In this document: positions 25,920 to 35,569 of the stretch, one piece after another
Position numbering within the stretch: the first letter of the stretch is position 1
How the letters are laid out: each line of letters opens with the position of its first letter
NCBI GenBank assembly: GCA_009901575.1
Contig: WXYP01000002.1
Span: 496,001 to 560,000 of the forward strand
Direction of reading: 5' to 3'
DNA: 64,000 nt
From: Flavobacteriaceae bacterium R38
Lineage (GTDB): Bacteria > Bacteroidota > Bacteroidia > Flavobacteriales > Flavobacteriaceae
The notes under the pieces: model-generated
Told to the model about the DNA's origin: nothing
Database searches by the model: none
What the model saw: only the letters and a program-made list of their open reading frames with translations
Position numbers and translations under genes: made by a program

Positions 25920-28900
25920 TTAATCTTGTATTTGGGAGACAGGTTTTACATTGTCGTCTGTAATACGTTCTATTAATAAGCGTTTAGGATCTATCGCTGC
26001 CTTGGCCGGCAGTGTATCTACTTCAAAAGTGAACTCCATTTGATTTTTTGTAAACAGCACTCGTTTTACAAAAAGCAACTCTTTTTCATTATCATCTTTA
26101 TATACCCCGATATCAACCCAGTCATGTTGCTTAACTTCGTGTTCTTTCCCTGAAGCATCAATATTAAACTTCTTTGCTTTAACAGACATTGTTATTTCAT
26201 ATTTCCCATTCTCTTTCTGGTTATAGGTGGCTTCTTTTAATTGATAATCATATAAAGTAACCTTTTTAAACCAATCTGTAAGCAAGTATTTTAAGTGTTC
26301 AGGAACATGTGGCTCCAGGTATTTCATAAAATCCAGCGTTGTCGGATAAGGAGCATCTTTATATGCATATGCTTTTAGAAAACCTTGTAATGCTTCATTT
26401 ACTTTATCTTCTCCAATATAATCTTGTAATGCATATAGAATTAAGCTTCCTTTTCCATAATGGATATAACTCTGGTTTTCTACCTTGTATAATGGTTTTT
26501 CTTCTTTACTTTCTGTACTCCTTCCTCTTAAATAACGTTCGAAATCATAAGCTAAAAAATGTTTCATTTTGATTGGGTCGTTTAATTCATTTTTCATCAC
26601 CATTAAGGAAGAGTATTCTGCAAAGCTTTCTGATAACATTGTTGCTCCCTGAACATTTGCTCCAATAACCTGATGTGCCCAATATTGATGTGCAATTTCA
26701 TGTGCTATTGTCGCATAAACAATGTTGTAATCTTCAGTGTTTGAAAGATTTGTGATAAAACCTCCTCCTTCTGTATACGGCATAGTTCCGGGGAATGCTT
26801 GTGCAAAGTTATAATATCGTGGAATCTCCAGTATTCTGGCTTGCTTATGAAAGTATGGTCCGAAGTTTTGAGTGTAATACTGCAATGCTTTTTCTACGGC
26901 AGTCAACATAATATCAACATTGTAAGCATGGGCTTTGTCATAGTATACTTCAATATCTACTCCGTTCCATTCTTTGCGGGCAACCTCGTACCTGGCCGAC
27001 ATGAAGTTAGTAAAGTTTAAAGAACTATGATCATTTTTATACTTGAAAAAGGAACGATTCTTTTCTTTCCATTGTTTTATCAAAGATCCCGGAGCAACAG
27101 CAATTTGATTATTTGCTGTAGATATTGTTGTTGAAATATCCACCCAATCTGATAATCCTCTTGAAACATAATTTTCACCCCTGGCATTTTCATCTTCTAA
27201 TAAGTTTATCCCTTTTTGAGGAGGTAAATTATTGTTTTTACGATCATTACTATCAGTAAGTTCATTAATAACTTCATATCCAAAAGCAGGTAAAATATCT
27301 GAGCTATCAAAAAAAGTTCCGTTTTTAACAACCCGAATATTGGATACTGTATTTTCAAAACCCTGGCTGGTATAAATGGTTTCCAATTCAATGTTCATAG
27401 TCTCATTTGGCAATAAAGCATTATGGAGTTTGTATATCTGGTATCCCAGTTCTATATCGTCATGCACTAATTCAGCATCTGGTATAGTGACCTTTTTTTT
27501 CCAATCGGATTTCTTCAAGGTAATGCCATCGGTTCCGAATCCTATAAAATTTACCAGGGAATAATGTAACGAATCTATAGCTTTTGCCCCCTTGTTTTGT
27601 ATAGTAAGCTGCGCTTTAACTTTAACATCCCTTTCGTTAGGATAAACAGCTACGTCATAATTTATTGCTGTTATTTTTGGTTGCAAAATACCCTGATATT
27701 GCTTGTATTTTTTCTCATATGATACTTGCATGGCTTTAAGTTCATCTTCAGTATGATATGAGTTTAATACTTGTATATTATAATAAGTAAAACCAGAAAC
27801 GGTTACAAATAATGCAAATACAACGACCGTATACTGTACATAACGTTTTGTACACTGTTTTTGAGCAGTTTTCCACCGATTTCTTATCCCTTTCGAAATT
27901 CCTCTGATCCAAAAAACACTTGCCAAAGTCGCCAATAAAATTCCGAAGAGTATCCAATATACACTGAACCAGTTTTTAGCGATAAGAGCTGCACTGAATC
28001 CGTTCATGTCTGAATATGTGTAATCTGGTGTAAAACCTAGGTTTAACATATAAGAGCGAACCCCTAAAGTATCGATTACGATCAGTTCAAATAAGAATAA
28101 TAACAATACTGAAACAAAATAGGCTAAGTATTTATGATTGATAAAAATTTGCAGCGCTATAAAAATACAGGACCAGGTGATGTATAATGGTAAACCAGAA
28201 TATATAAGGTCTAATACATAGATTTCAATCTCCGGATTTGTATACCCATTAGCTAATTGATACAATATAGAAATAGCAATCAAGAAAAGATCAAATATTA
28301 GATTGATGCTTATCAGAGCTACTATTTTAGCTATTAATATTGTAAAAGAATGATGCGGAGTTCCATCAATAACTCCGTTGATATGATTGGCACGTTCTCT
28401 CCACACCAGTTCTCCGCTAAAGAAAACAAGCATTATCATTCCGACTACTGTACTGATCGGGCGGCTAAAGTCTAGTATTTTATAAGTTACGGGATACGAT
28501 TGTAAACCAAAATACTCGAATCCGTTAATAATTCTATTAAGTAGCATCATAGTTCCTAATACCAGCATAATTTTAAAAGTATTGCTTTTAAAAAGGGCGT
28601 TAAAGTTGACTTTAAAAAGGCTTATAAACTGTGCTCTTGATGTTTTGAATCCGAATGTAGTTTTCACTACCGGGAAATGAAACGTCTTAATAGTTTCCGA
28701 GGTACTATTCTTTTTCTTCGTTTTTAATACTTTCTGATTTTTACTGGTAAAAGAAAAGGACAAATACGAAATCATCAGTATGATAAACCCAATAACTATC
28801 CAAATAATCCGATTCCAAAGTAATAAACCACTAAAAGAAATAATATTAGTATTCTTTTCTAAACTCGTAAAATATTTACTGTCTATGGTATAAGCATTGA

Positions 28901-29549
28901 TTCCCAGAGCATCTGTAAAAGCTGCTAAGTTTTCTGTACTAATATCTTGAGCAAATACTCCGGAGGTTAAATATCCAATTATGATGATGATTGTTGCAAT
29001 AAAAGATACAATGGTGCTTTTCCAGGTATTGGCTACTGCAAAAATAATAGCTCCGGCAATAAACATGTTTGGGAGTATAAATAATAAAAAGTTATTTATG
29101 AATGCTTTAGGGTATAGCGTTCCTATTCTATCTGAAGGAATCGCTTCTGTATCAATCCCTATATGTGTTCCGAGTACAAATCCCAACAATACTCCCAATA
29201 ACGGTAGTATAGCTAGTATCAATGCGCCAAAGAAACGTCCGAAGAAATAACTGACTTTATGGATAGGCGCACTAAACAAGATAGCATTAAAGTTATGATG
29301 ATAATCTCTCAAAGCAGCATTATTGAAATATGCAGTTGCAATTAGAAGTCCAAAAAGAGATAACCTTCCAATATAAAAAGTCATGATATGTGGTGCGTTT
29401 TTTAATGTATTTCCAACCGCACCTCCAAGAGTGATGTTCTCATTGGTTACACCTATTGTAGTGATAAGTGTAAATAAAAACAGGAAAATATATAGCATCG
29501 GACTTTTAAATCCGTTTACAATTTCCTTAAAAAAGAATGTTTTAAACAT
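25920..29549 (-). CDS. ABC-2 permease fused to M1-family aminopeptidase domain (cassette 1)
   Basis: 1209 residues from the ATG at 29549 (MFKTFFFKEI), whose N-terminus lines up with that of the second cassette; an ATG-less extension to 29588 would overlap the ATPase gene. Residues about 1-270 and 320-570 are two ABC-2 membrane halves of about six helices each, split by a Lys-rich cytoplasmic loop. A further helix at about 585-605, preceded by many Lys/Arg, should carry the C-terminal domain to the periplasm. That domain is M1-like: His950-E-I-A-His954 with Glu974 as third zinc ligand and a YGKGSLILYALQDYIG segment. The GAMEN exopeptidase motif is not canonical (GTMPYTEGGGF). Works with the ATPase 28 bp upstream. 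Confidence 0.88.
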   Translation of the reverse strand: MFKTFFFKEIVNGFKSPMLYIFLFLFTLITTIGVTNENITLGGAVGNTLKNAPHIMTFYIGRLSLFGLLIATAYFNNAALRDYHHNFNAILFSAPIHKVSYFFGRFFGALILAILPLLGVLLGFVLGTHIGIDTEAIPSDRIGTLYPKAFINNFLLFILPNMFIAGAIIFAVANTWKSTIVSFIATIIIIIGYLTSGVFAQDISTENLAAFTDALGINAYTIDSKYFTSLEKNTNIISFSGLLLWNRIIWIVIGFIILMISYLSFSFTSKNQKVLKTKKKNSTSETIKTFHFPVVKTTFGFKTSRAQFISLFKVNFNALFKSNTFKIMLVLGTMMLLNRIINGFEYFGLQSYPVTYKILDFSRPISTVVGMIMLVFFSGELVWRERANHINGVIDGTPHHSFTILIAKIVALISINLIFDLFLIAISILYQLANGYTNPEIEIYVLDLIYSGLPLYITWSCIFIALQIFINHKYLAYFVSVLLLFLFELIVIDTLGVRSYMLNLGFTPDYTYSDMNGFSAALIAKNWFSVYWILFGILLATLASVFWIRGISKGIRNRWKTAQKQCTKRYVQYTVVVFALFVTVSGFTYYNIQVLNSYHTEDELKAMQVSYEKKYKQYQGILQPKITAINYDVAVYPNERDVKVKAQLTIQNKGAKAIDSLHYSLVNFIGFGTDGITLKKSDWKKKVTIPDAELVHDDIELGYQIYKLHNALLPNETMNIELETIYTSQGFENTVSNIRVVKNGTFFDSSDILPAFGYEVINELTDSNDRKNNNLPPQKGINLLEDENARGENYVSRGLSDWVDISTTISTANNQIAVAPGSLIKQWKEKNRSFFKYKNDHSSLNFTNFMSARYEVARKEWNGVDIEVYYDKAHAYNVDIMLTAVEKALQYYTQNFGPYFHKQARILEIPRYYNFAQAFPGTMPYTEGGGFITNLSNTEDYNIVYATIAHEIAHQYWAHQVIGANVQGATMLSESFAEYSSLMVMKNELNDPIKMKHFLAYDFERYLRGRSTESKEEKPLYKVENQSYIHYGKGSLILYALQDYIGEDKVNEALQGFLKAYAYKDAPYPTTLDFMKYLEPHVPEHLKYLLTDWFKKVTLYDYQLKEATYNQKENGKYEITMSVKAKKFNIDASGKEHEVKQHDWVDIGVYKDDNEKELLFVKRVLFTKNQMEFTFEVDTLPAKAAIDPKRLLIERITDDNVKPVSQIQD

Positions 29550-29577
29550 GATTTTGAATTTGTAATTAGTAGGTTTG

Positions 29578-30447
29578 TTAAATGACATCTATTTTTGAGA
29601 AGAAGACATCTTCCAAAGTTGGCAGTACCTGTTCAAAGCCATCACCTGGTTTTTGATCGTGTAAAACATGGATTAACGGCTTCCCTCCCACCATTTTATT
29701 GGAAATAACTTTGTGTTCTTTTGTATAATGTTCCAATTCATTCCTGGAGATCATTTTTTGCCATACCTGGCCTCTCATTTCTTCAATGATGGTTTGAGGT
29801 TTTCCTTTGCAAATCAACTGCCCTTGATTCATAATGGCCATATTCTGGCATAGTTCACGGACATCTTCTACGATATGAGTAGAGAGGATTACAATAATAT
29901 TCTCTGCAACATCGGCAAGAAGGTTATGAAATCTGTTGCGTTCTCCGGGATCTAAACCAGCAGTTGGTTCGTCTACTATAATCAATTCCGGATTTCCAAT
30001 TAATGCCTGGGCTATACCTACTCTTTGTTTCATTCCTCCGGAAAAACTCTTGACTGCCTTATTTCGTTTTTCATATAAGTTTACTTTTTGTAATAAATAA
30101 TTCACTAACTCCTTCCGTTCTTTTTGTTGAGAAATTCCTTTTAAAACAGCCATATGATCTAATAGTTGCTTTGCTGTAATCTTTGGATATATACCAAACT
30201 CCTGTGGCAGGTAACCTAAAACCTTTCTCACCGCTATCGGATTTTTCAGGATATCTATTTCTCCCAAATACGCTGTCCCGCTGTCTGCTTCCTGTAATGT
30301 AGCCAGGGTTCTCATTAAAGAAGATTTTCCAGCACCGTTAGGCCCTAACAATCCAAACATTCCTGTTTCGATTTCTAATGAAAGGTCATGTAGAGCTTTT
30401 ACCCCGTTGGCATATGTTTTGTTTAAATGTTCTATTTTGAGTTTCAT
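29578..30447 (-). CDS. ABC transporter ATPase (cassette 1)
   Basis: 289 residues of the CcmA/multidrug-type ATPases: Walker A GPNGAGKSS (35-43), Q-loop PQEFG (81), signature SFSGGMKQR (134-142), Walker B LIIVDE (155-160) and H-loop STH (191). The C-terminal ~70 residues (QVWQKMISRNELEHYTKEHKV) form the extra domain common in ATPases that drive ABC-2 exporters. It powers the permease-peptidase encoded 28 bp downstream and is divergent from the kinase gene at 30665. About two thirds of its sequence is shared with the ATPase of cassette 2. Confidence 0.92.
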   Translation of the reverse strand: MKLKIEHLNKTYANGVKALHDLSLEIETGMFGLLGPNGAGKSSLMRTLATLQEADSGTAYLGEIDILKNPIAVRKVLGYLPQEFGIYPKITAKQLLDHMAVLKGISQQKERKELVNYLLQKVNLYEKRNKAVKSFSGGMKQRVGIAQALIGNPELIIVDEPTAGLDPGERNRFHNLLADVAENIIVILSTHIVEDVRELCQNMAIMNQGQLICKGKPQTIIEEMRGQVWQKMISRNELEHYTKEHKVISNKMVGGKPLIHVLHDQKPGDGFEQVLPTLEDVFFSKIDVI

Positions 30448-30543
30448 ATCAATATGTTTATAATCTTAATTCAAAAGAACCTGTAAATACAGTACAGTTC
30501 AATTTTATTTAACCAATTGATTATTAATAAAAACAAATAAGGA

Positions 30544-30556
30544 TGTTCTACGAACA
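30544..30556. promoter_or_regulatory. palindrome in divergent ABC/kinase region, cassette 1
   Basis: TGTTC-tac-GAACA, a perfect 5-bp-arm inverted repeat, 97 bp before the ATPase ATG and 109 bp before the kinase ATG. The matching region of cassette 2 has a palindrome with the arms in opposite order (45904-45918). Confidence 0.3.
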
Positions 30557-30563
30557 AAAGGAG

Positions 30564-30593
30564 TTTATTGATGAATGAGCATAGTTTGTATGC
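30564..30593 (+). promoter_or_regulatory. weak 21-bp direct repeat, cassette 1 kinase
   Basis: TTTATTGAT (30564) and TTTGTATGC (30585) are 21 bp apart, and the second copy begins 58 bp before the -7 element at 30643. The geometry matches the other three group-A kinase genes, but the sequence match is poor; on its own I would not call it. Confidence 0.25.
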
Positions 30594-30633
30594 TATTATG
30601 ATACGTTTGTTAATAAGAATGGAACACCTTTGT

Positions 30634-30650
30634 TACTTTTGATACTTTTG
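30634..30650 (+). promoter_or_regulatory. tandem -7 elements of kinase gene, cassette 1
   Basis: TACTTTTG occurs twice in tandem (30634-30641 and 30643-30650); both fit TAnnTTTG. A TTG lies at 30607-30609, 24 bp before the first. The kinase ATG is 15 bp after the second, implying a very short leader. Confidence 0.5.
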
Positions 30651-30664
30651 TAGACATACTAATT

Positions 30665-31705
30665 ATGGAATTAATAAATCGCAAAAAGGTAATCATTGTT
30701 AATACGCTGGCTTTGTTTGGCATTTCAGTCATCATCGCATTGGCAATATCCATATCCGATAGAGATATATTGACCTTCAATATGTTTCTTATTTATTTTT
30801 TTCAGGCAGCTACGAGTATTTTTATATTATTGGCTCCTCCTATCTTTTTTAAAGTATACTGGCTGATTCCAAGATATCTTGTTCCCAAAAAATACATCCA
30901 TTACACCTTCTTTTTAATATTGTTGATTTTAGTTTGGGGTACTTTTATCGGTATTGTAGAACCCTGGACAGACAGGCATTGGTTTAACGAAACTGAAGAA
31001 CCTAAAACCACACCAGCTTCAGGAATTATGGCCATGGTATTTATCATGCTGGTTACTACGTTGTTAAACCTCTCATATCGCTGGTTTATGCAGCTTTCCA
31101 GGATAAAACAAATTGAAAATGACAGGTTACAATTAGAATTATCCTCATTAAGGAATCAAATAAGTCCTCACTTTTTTTTTAATACATTGAACAACCTATA
31201 TGCACTTTCTCTAGAAAAATCAGATCAGACTCCGGAAGTAGTTTTAAAGCTTTCTGAGATGATGCGATATACCATTTATGATTGTAAAGAACCTACTGTT
31301 TCTGTTGGAAGTGAAATTGCGTACCTGGAAAATTTTATAGCATTACAGGAAATGCGTCATCATCAACGCGGATATATCAGTTTTGAGAAAGATATTGCAA
31401 ATGATAGATTGCAAATTGCTCCTATGATTCTGATTGTTTTTTTGGAAAATGCTTTTAAACATGGTTTCGATTTACTTAAAAAGGAAGCTTTCTTAAAAAT
31501 AAAACTCAGTGTACAAGAAAACATCTTGAGATTTCGTATTGAAAATAATTTTAAAATATCAGATAAGACTGAAAACGATAACACGGGTATCGGACTTGAA
31601 AATGTAAAAAGAAGATTATCTTTAATTTATCCTACAACACATAAACTAAACATTGAAAAAGAAAATAATGTGTTTTATGTAGATTTAGAAGTATGTATAT
31701 CATGA
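30665..31705 (+). CDS. LytS-type sensor histidine kinase of cassette 1
   Basis: 346 residues: four membrane helices (about 9-28, 37-60, 75-96, 115-135), coiled-coil linker, kinase with His169 in ISPHFFFN, N-box FLENAFKHG and lid NTGIGLENVKRRLSLIYP. There is no large extracellular domain, so, as in intramembrane-sensing kinases, it may sense through the divergently encoded transporter. The stop overlaps the regulator start. Belongs to the closely related group with 39782, 46004 and 56096. Confidence 0.9.
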   Translation: MELINRKKVIIVNTLALFGISVIIALAISISDRDILTFNMFLIYFFQAATSIFILLAPPIFFKVYWLIPRYLVPKKYIHYTFFLILLILVWGTFIGIVEPWTDRHWFNETEEPKTTPASGIMAMVFIMLVTTLLNLSYRWFMQLSRIKQIENDRLQLELSSLRNQISPHFFFNTLNNLYALSLEKSDQTPEVVLKLSEMMRYTIYDCKEPTVSVGSEIAYLENFIALQEMRHHQRGYISFEKDIANDRLQIAPMILIVFLENAFKHGFDLLKKEAFLKIKLSVQENILRFRIENNFKISDKTENDNTGIGLENVKRRLSLIYPTTHKLNIEKENNVFYVDLEVCIS

Positions 31706-32427
31706 AATGTATTAGTATAGATGATGAACCTTTGGCTCATAAAGTCATAAAAAAGTATTGTGATACCCTTTCGTTTTTAAATGTTCAGAAAGAATGTCAT
31801 TCTGCTTTTGAAGCTATTAATTATTTGCACGAAAATGAAGTTGATTTAATTTTCTTAGATATTAATATGCCTGAATTAAAAGGTTTAGATTTTTTGCGCA
31901 CACTGTCAAACCCTCCCTTAGTGATCATCACTACCGCTTATCAGGAGTATGCTATGGAAGGATATGAGTTGAATGTCATGGATTATTTGTTAAAACCTTT
32001 TAGTTTTGAACGTTTTTTAAAGGCAATACAAAAAGTTAAAGATCAAAAGAAACTGCTGGATTTATCCGAAGAAAAAGATTTTAAACCCTTATTAATTCAA
32101 GATGAACACCCAACAGCATCTTCTGAAAGTATTTTTATTAAAGGAGACAAAAAGATACACCAGGTATTATTAGATGACATTTTATACCTGGAAAGTATGG
32201 GGAGTTATGTAAAAACTCATTTAGCTGATAAAACCATTACTTCATTAGATCGTTTGACAAACTTTGAAAAACGATTGCCTGAAAAGCAGTTTTTACGTAT
32301 TCATAAATCTTATATTGTTGCTCTCAAAAAAATAGAAACTATTGAAGGTAATAGATTAAAGATTAACAATATAGATATTCCGATTGGAAATGTTTATAAA
32401 CATAATTTAATTTATAGAATTAAATAA
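31702..32427 (+). CDS. LytTR response regulator of cassette 1
   Basis: 241 residues from the ATG at 31702, which overlaps the kinase stop as ATGA; an ATG 9 bp earlier is possible. Receiver with D7/D8, Asp53 in FLDINMPELKG, Lys in YLLKPFSFERF; LytTR domain about 135-241 (LYLESMGSYVKTHLAD, FLRIHKSYIVALKKIETIEGNRLKI). Group A, with the regulators at 40547, 47124 and 57502. Confidence 0.92.
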   Translation: MKCISIDDEPLAHKVIKKYCDTLSFLNVQKECHSAFEAINYLHENEVDLIFLDINMPELKGLDFLRTLSNPPLVIITTAYQEYAMEGYELNVMDYLLKPFSFERFLKAIQKVKDQKKLLDLSEEKDFKPLLIQDEHPTASSESIFIKGDKKIHQVLLDDILYLESMGSYVKTHLADKTITSLDRLTNFEKRLPEKQFLRIHKSYIVALKKIETIEGNRLKINNIDIPIGNVYKHNLIYRIK

Positions 32428-32464
32428 ATTGCTTTTCCTACTTCAGTTAATAATACATTTAAGT

Positions 32465-34177
32465 TTACATTCCTTCTAATTGCTCTAATATTCTTATAGC
32501 ATTTGGATTATTAGGGTGTATAGCTATTGACTTCTTATAGTTCTCTTTGGCCAACATATTATCACCTTTTTTCAAATAAGCTTCTCCAAGACTATCATAT
32601 GCATTAGCTGAATTTGGAAACCAATGTGTATTTAAGCCGAATACAATAATGGCCTTATCCAATTGATTACGTTCTAAAAAACGATATCCCAGGTTGTTTA
32701 TATTGTTTTCTTCTACAGGATAATAGTTTTCTTTATGTTTCTCTAAGCTTTTAATGATTGAATTAATGTCATGATCAGCATTTTTATTCATTACATTTAA
32801 AATATACTCAACGGTATATTTTTTAATTAAAATGCCACTTATTAAATGATCATATAAATGACCCATAAAAGATTTTGTGAGCATACTATGATGATCTCCA
32901 AATGTTTGAATAGTTTTTACTCCTTTAGAATTTAAAAATTGAAGTTCTTTGTCAGATACTCTCCCATTGGCTTCATCATATCTGGCATGTACAAATATTA
33001 GGTTACTTAAATCTTTATTATTTAATAATTGGGTAAAACGCTTTGCACTATGCGTTTTTACTAACATTGTTAAATTATCTACTACAGCGTTTAGATTATT
33101 CTCTTTTGTGAAAGTTTCTGGTAAATCACCAAAGAATGGTCTTAAAACGGGTTCTGTTCCATTATGCCAACGTATATAAAATCCGCTTTTTAAACCTTTA
33201 TAACTTCTCATATCTTCGTCAAAATCTTTTCCCATCAATACAATCTTTTCTGCAGGAGAATCGTATTTATAGAGATATTCCATGATAATAGACGCTCCAT
33301 AAGAATGCCCGATAAGATAAACAGTCTTATTTTTACTCTTTAAATAGCTAATAGTACGATGCAGTATTTCAGCACTTTGTATGTTTTCAAAATCACTTTG
33401 CGCTGTAGTTAAGTTAGGAATAGAAACTACTAGCTCAGGATTAAGCATTGCTGCCTGTAATGGGTAAATTTTTAATAATTTATCAGCATTTGGTAACAGA
33501 TGTAATGCATCTTTATCATGAATATTAAGTTCTAAATCCGGACCACCTTGCACATAAACAAAAGCAGTTTTGTTATTAAAATCTCCAATGCTTTTAAAAA
33601 GCTTTAAAGTGTCATTAGGTATTTCCGTTGGTTTATAATCATTGTCTGTTACTTTAAAAGCAATTTGGAAAAGGTTATTTCTCGGATTCAGTTGAGCAGC
33701 TTTTTTGAAATACTTTACCGCTAGTTTTTCTTTTCCCTGGTGTAGATAATATTCCCCATAAACTCGTTGTGCCTGTTCAGACTCCGGATTTATTTTCATA
33801 TTCAAATCCATAAACTGAAGTGCTTTTTCAGGTAGGTTGCTCTTCCATAAGTATTCTGCTATATTACAGACGTAACGTTCGTTAAAAACAGCTTTGCTAT
33901 TTGGAAATTCGCGTACATTTAATTTTAATATAGCCAGACACTCTTCAAACTCCCCTTGCTCAGCCAAAGTATAAGCCAGAGTTTCCATTTCTTTTATATC
34001 GTATTTCTTTTTTGTTTTTGTGTTATTGTACCACTCTAAAGCTTCAGTTATTCCCTCCTGCTCTATTTTAGCTTGAAATGTTTTTACTACAGAAGCTGTT
34101 TTAATAGTATCTTGTTGTGCTTTTATACCATAAGTGCATATAAACATGCTGAAGAATAGCATACAGATTTTTTTCAT
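32465..34177 (-). CDS. secreted alpha/beta hydrolase with N- and C-terminal TPRs
   Basis: 570 residues with a signal peptide (ends near GIKAQ). TPR-like helices (about 30-190; FPNSKAVFNERYVCN, QAQRVYGEYYLHQGKEKLAVKYFKKA) precede a hydrolase core (about 205-440) with the nucleophile elbow GHSYGAS (VYLIGHSYGASIIMEYL), a candidate Asp in FVHARYDEANG and His in TFGDHHSM. The protein ends with two more TPRs (FPNSANAYDSLGEAYLKKGD). The envelope location follows from the signal. It lies downstream of the AraC-type gene, with direct repeats between them. Confidence 0.78.
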   Translation of the reverse strand: MKKICMLFFSMFICTYGIKAQQDTIKTASVVKTFQAKIEQEGITEALEWYNNTKTKKKYDIKEMETLAYTLAEQGEFEECLAILKLNVREFPNSKAVFNERYVCNIAEYLWKSNLPEKALQFMDLNMKINPESEQAQRVYGEYYLHQGKEKLAVKYFKKAAQLNPRNNLFQIAFKVTDNDYKPTEIPNDTLKLFKSIGDFNNKTAFVYVQGGPDLELNIHDKDALHLLPNADKLLKIYPLQAAMLNPELVVSIPNLTTAQSDFENIQSAEILHRTISYLKSKNKTVYLIGHSYGASIIMEYLYKYDSPAEKIVLMGKDFDEDMRSYKGLKSGFYIRWHNGTEPVLRPFFGDLPETFTKENNLNAVVDNLTMLVKTHSAKRFTQLLNNKDLSNLIFVHARYDEANGRVSDKELQFLNSKGVKTIQTFGDHHSMLTKSFMGHLYDHLISGILIKKYTVEYILNVMNKNADHDINSIIKSLEKHKENYYPVEENNINNLGYRFLERNQLDKAIIVFGLNTHWFPNSANAYDSLGEAYLKKGDNMLAKENYKKSIAIHPNNPNAIRILEQLEGM

Positions 34178-34240
34178 AATGTTAGATTTTTAATTCTTCC
34201 AAAAGTGATTATAATCTTACAGCTATGCGACCGAATAATT

Positions 34241-34298
34241 TATTCGAACGCTTTTTCTTAAAAAACTATTCGAACGTTTGTGTAAAAATTATTCAAAC
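34241..34298 (-). promoter_or_regulatory. candidate AraC-type direct-repeat operator
   Basis: On the minus strand GTTTGAATA (from 34298), GTTCGAATA (from 34275) and GTTCGAATA (from 34249) repeat at 23 and 26 bp; two of them extend to the identical CGTTCGAATA. The last is part of a palindrome CGAATAATTTATTCG (34232-34246). They lie 64-121 bp before the TPR-hydrolase ATG and touch the stop codon of the AraC gene, which is the expected place for an AraC operator. Confidence 0.5.
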
Positions 34299-35449
34299 TA
34301 CTGGTGTCGCTTTCTGTATTCAGTGGGAGTTTGCCCGGTTAAGTTTTTAAAACTTGTATTAAAAGAAGATTTACTGTTATACCCTACCTGGTATAAAATT
34401 TCAAGAATGGTAAGTTGTTTGTGTTTTGGTGATTTTAATAATTCTTTTGCTTTTTCTACTCTATAATTATTAATAAATTCGTAAAAATTTTGCTTTAAAT
34501 TATTATTTATAATTATCGATAAGTCAGTTACTTTAATGTTTAAATTCTCTGCAATATCTTTTATGGTTATCTCAGGATTTAAATACGGTTCTTCTTCGCT
34601 CATATGAGCTTCCAACTGTGCAATTTTGATACTTATGTCGCTATTCTCTTTATCATTATAATCTTTAATATCGGTATTATTTAAAACCAATTGTAGGTTA
34701 GAATCAATTCCAGAAAATAAATTAGGAGCATATAAGGCTTTAAGTACCAACCAACAATTAAATAATAACATTGCAATAATGACGATAAGTCTTAGTTCAC
34801 TTACATAAGTGTATTCACCACCCCAAGACACAAACTTGTAGATGTTTTTATAAGATGATAAAATAAAAATAATAATGATGATGATATTCATTTGATATAA
34901 CCACCTGTAGTTATAACGAACAGCATAATTTTCAAGCAATAGAGTTTTATATCTTTTAAGAAGTACGAAAATAGCTATGATATACCCTATCCTTTGTACA
35001 GCAGCCATCCAATAAATGATATTTACTTCAAAATCTATTGTAGCAGTTACCGGTTTCCCTATAAGTGCGGGTAAATAAAGCCTTGGAAAAAATATGACAA
35101 TACTTAAGAGAAATGGTACTATATGCCAAAGATAGACACGTTTTAATTTAAAATCTGAGTATACTACAGATAATACAAATAAATATAACAACGGGGGTTG
35201 AAAAAAAGTACCTATATCATGTCTTAGCGATTCTAAGATTATAGGTAAATCTATGTAGTATCCATAGAATATTGATGTTGCATCTATTCCACGAACCAAC
35301 ATAAATAACCCTAAAAAGGTGTTTCCTAATCTGTTTTCAGATTTTTTAGTGAATAAAAATACAGCAAATAAAAAGCACATAAACACTAAAATCACTGCTG
35401 TTACATGCAGTAAAAACTCAGTACTGTGCAATGCTAATTCTGTTTTCAT
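34298..35449 (-). CDS. membrane-anchored AraC-family transcriptional regulator
   Basis: 383 residues. About seven hydrophobic helices fill residues 10-240, then a cytoplasmic linker and an AraC double helix-turn-helix (about 280-383): PEITIKDIAENLNIKVTDLS, then ILEILYQVGYNSKSSFNTSFK and the signature TGQTPTEYRKRH. Such 7TM-AraC proteins are common in Flavobacteriia and couple an envelope signal directly to DNA. Likely target is the TPR-hydrolase gene just downstream, given the direct repeats between them. Confidence 0.85.
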   Translation of the reverse strand: MKTELALHSTEFLLHVTAVILVFMCFLFAVFLFTKKSENRLGNTFLGLFMLVRGIDATSIFYGYYIDLPIILESLRHDIGTFFQPPLLYLFVLSVVYSDFKLKRVYLWHIVPFLLSIVIFFPRLYLPALIGKPVTATIDFEVNIIYWMAAVQRIGYIIAIFVLLKRYKTLLLENYAVRYNYRWLYQMNIIIIIIFILSSYKNIYKFVSWGGEYTYVSELRLIVIIAMLLFNCWLVLKALYAPNLFSGIDSNLQLVLNNTDIKDYNDKENSDISIKIAQLEAHMSEEEPYLNPEITIKDIAENLNIKVTDLSIIINNNLKQNFYEFINNYRVEKAKELLKSPKHKQLTILEILYQVGYNSKSSFNTSFKNLTGQTPTEYRKRHQ

Positions 35450-35569
35450 TAAAAATGATCACTTACACTATAAAACATATCAACTAAGATGGGGATTTTT
35501 TATTAGATGCACAGTATAGAAGAGCAAGTTTTCATTGTTTAAATATATTCATGGGTTCTAAAAAGACGC

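Noticed and set aside
25920-29588. Extended permease start at 29588
   Set aside because: It overlaps the ATPase gene; the ATG at 29549 aligns with the N-terminus of the second cassette's permease.
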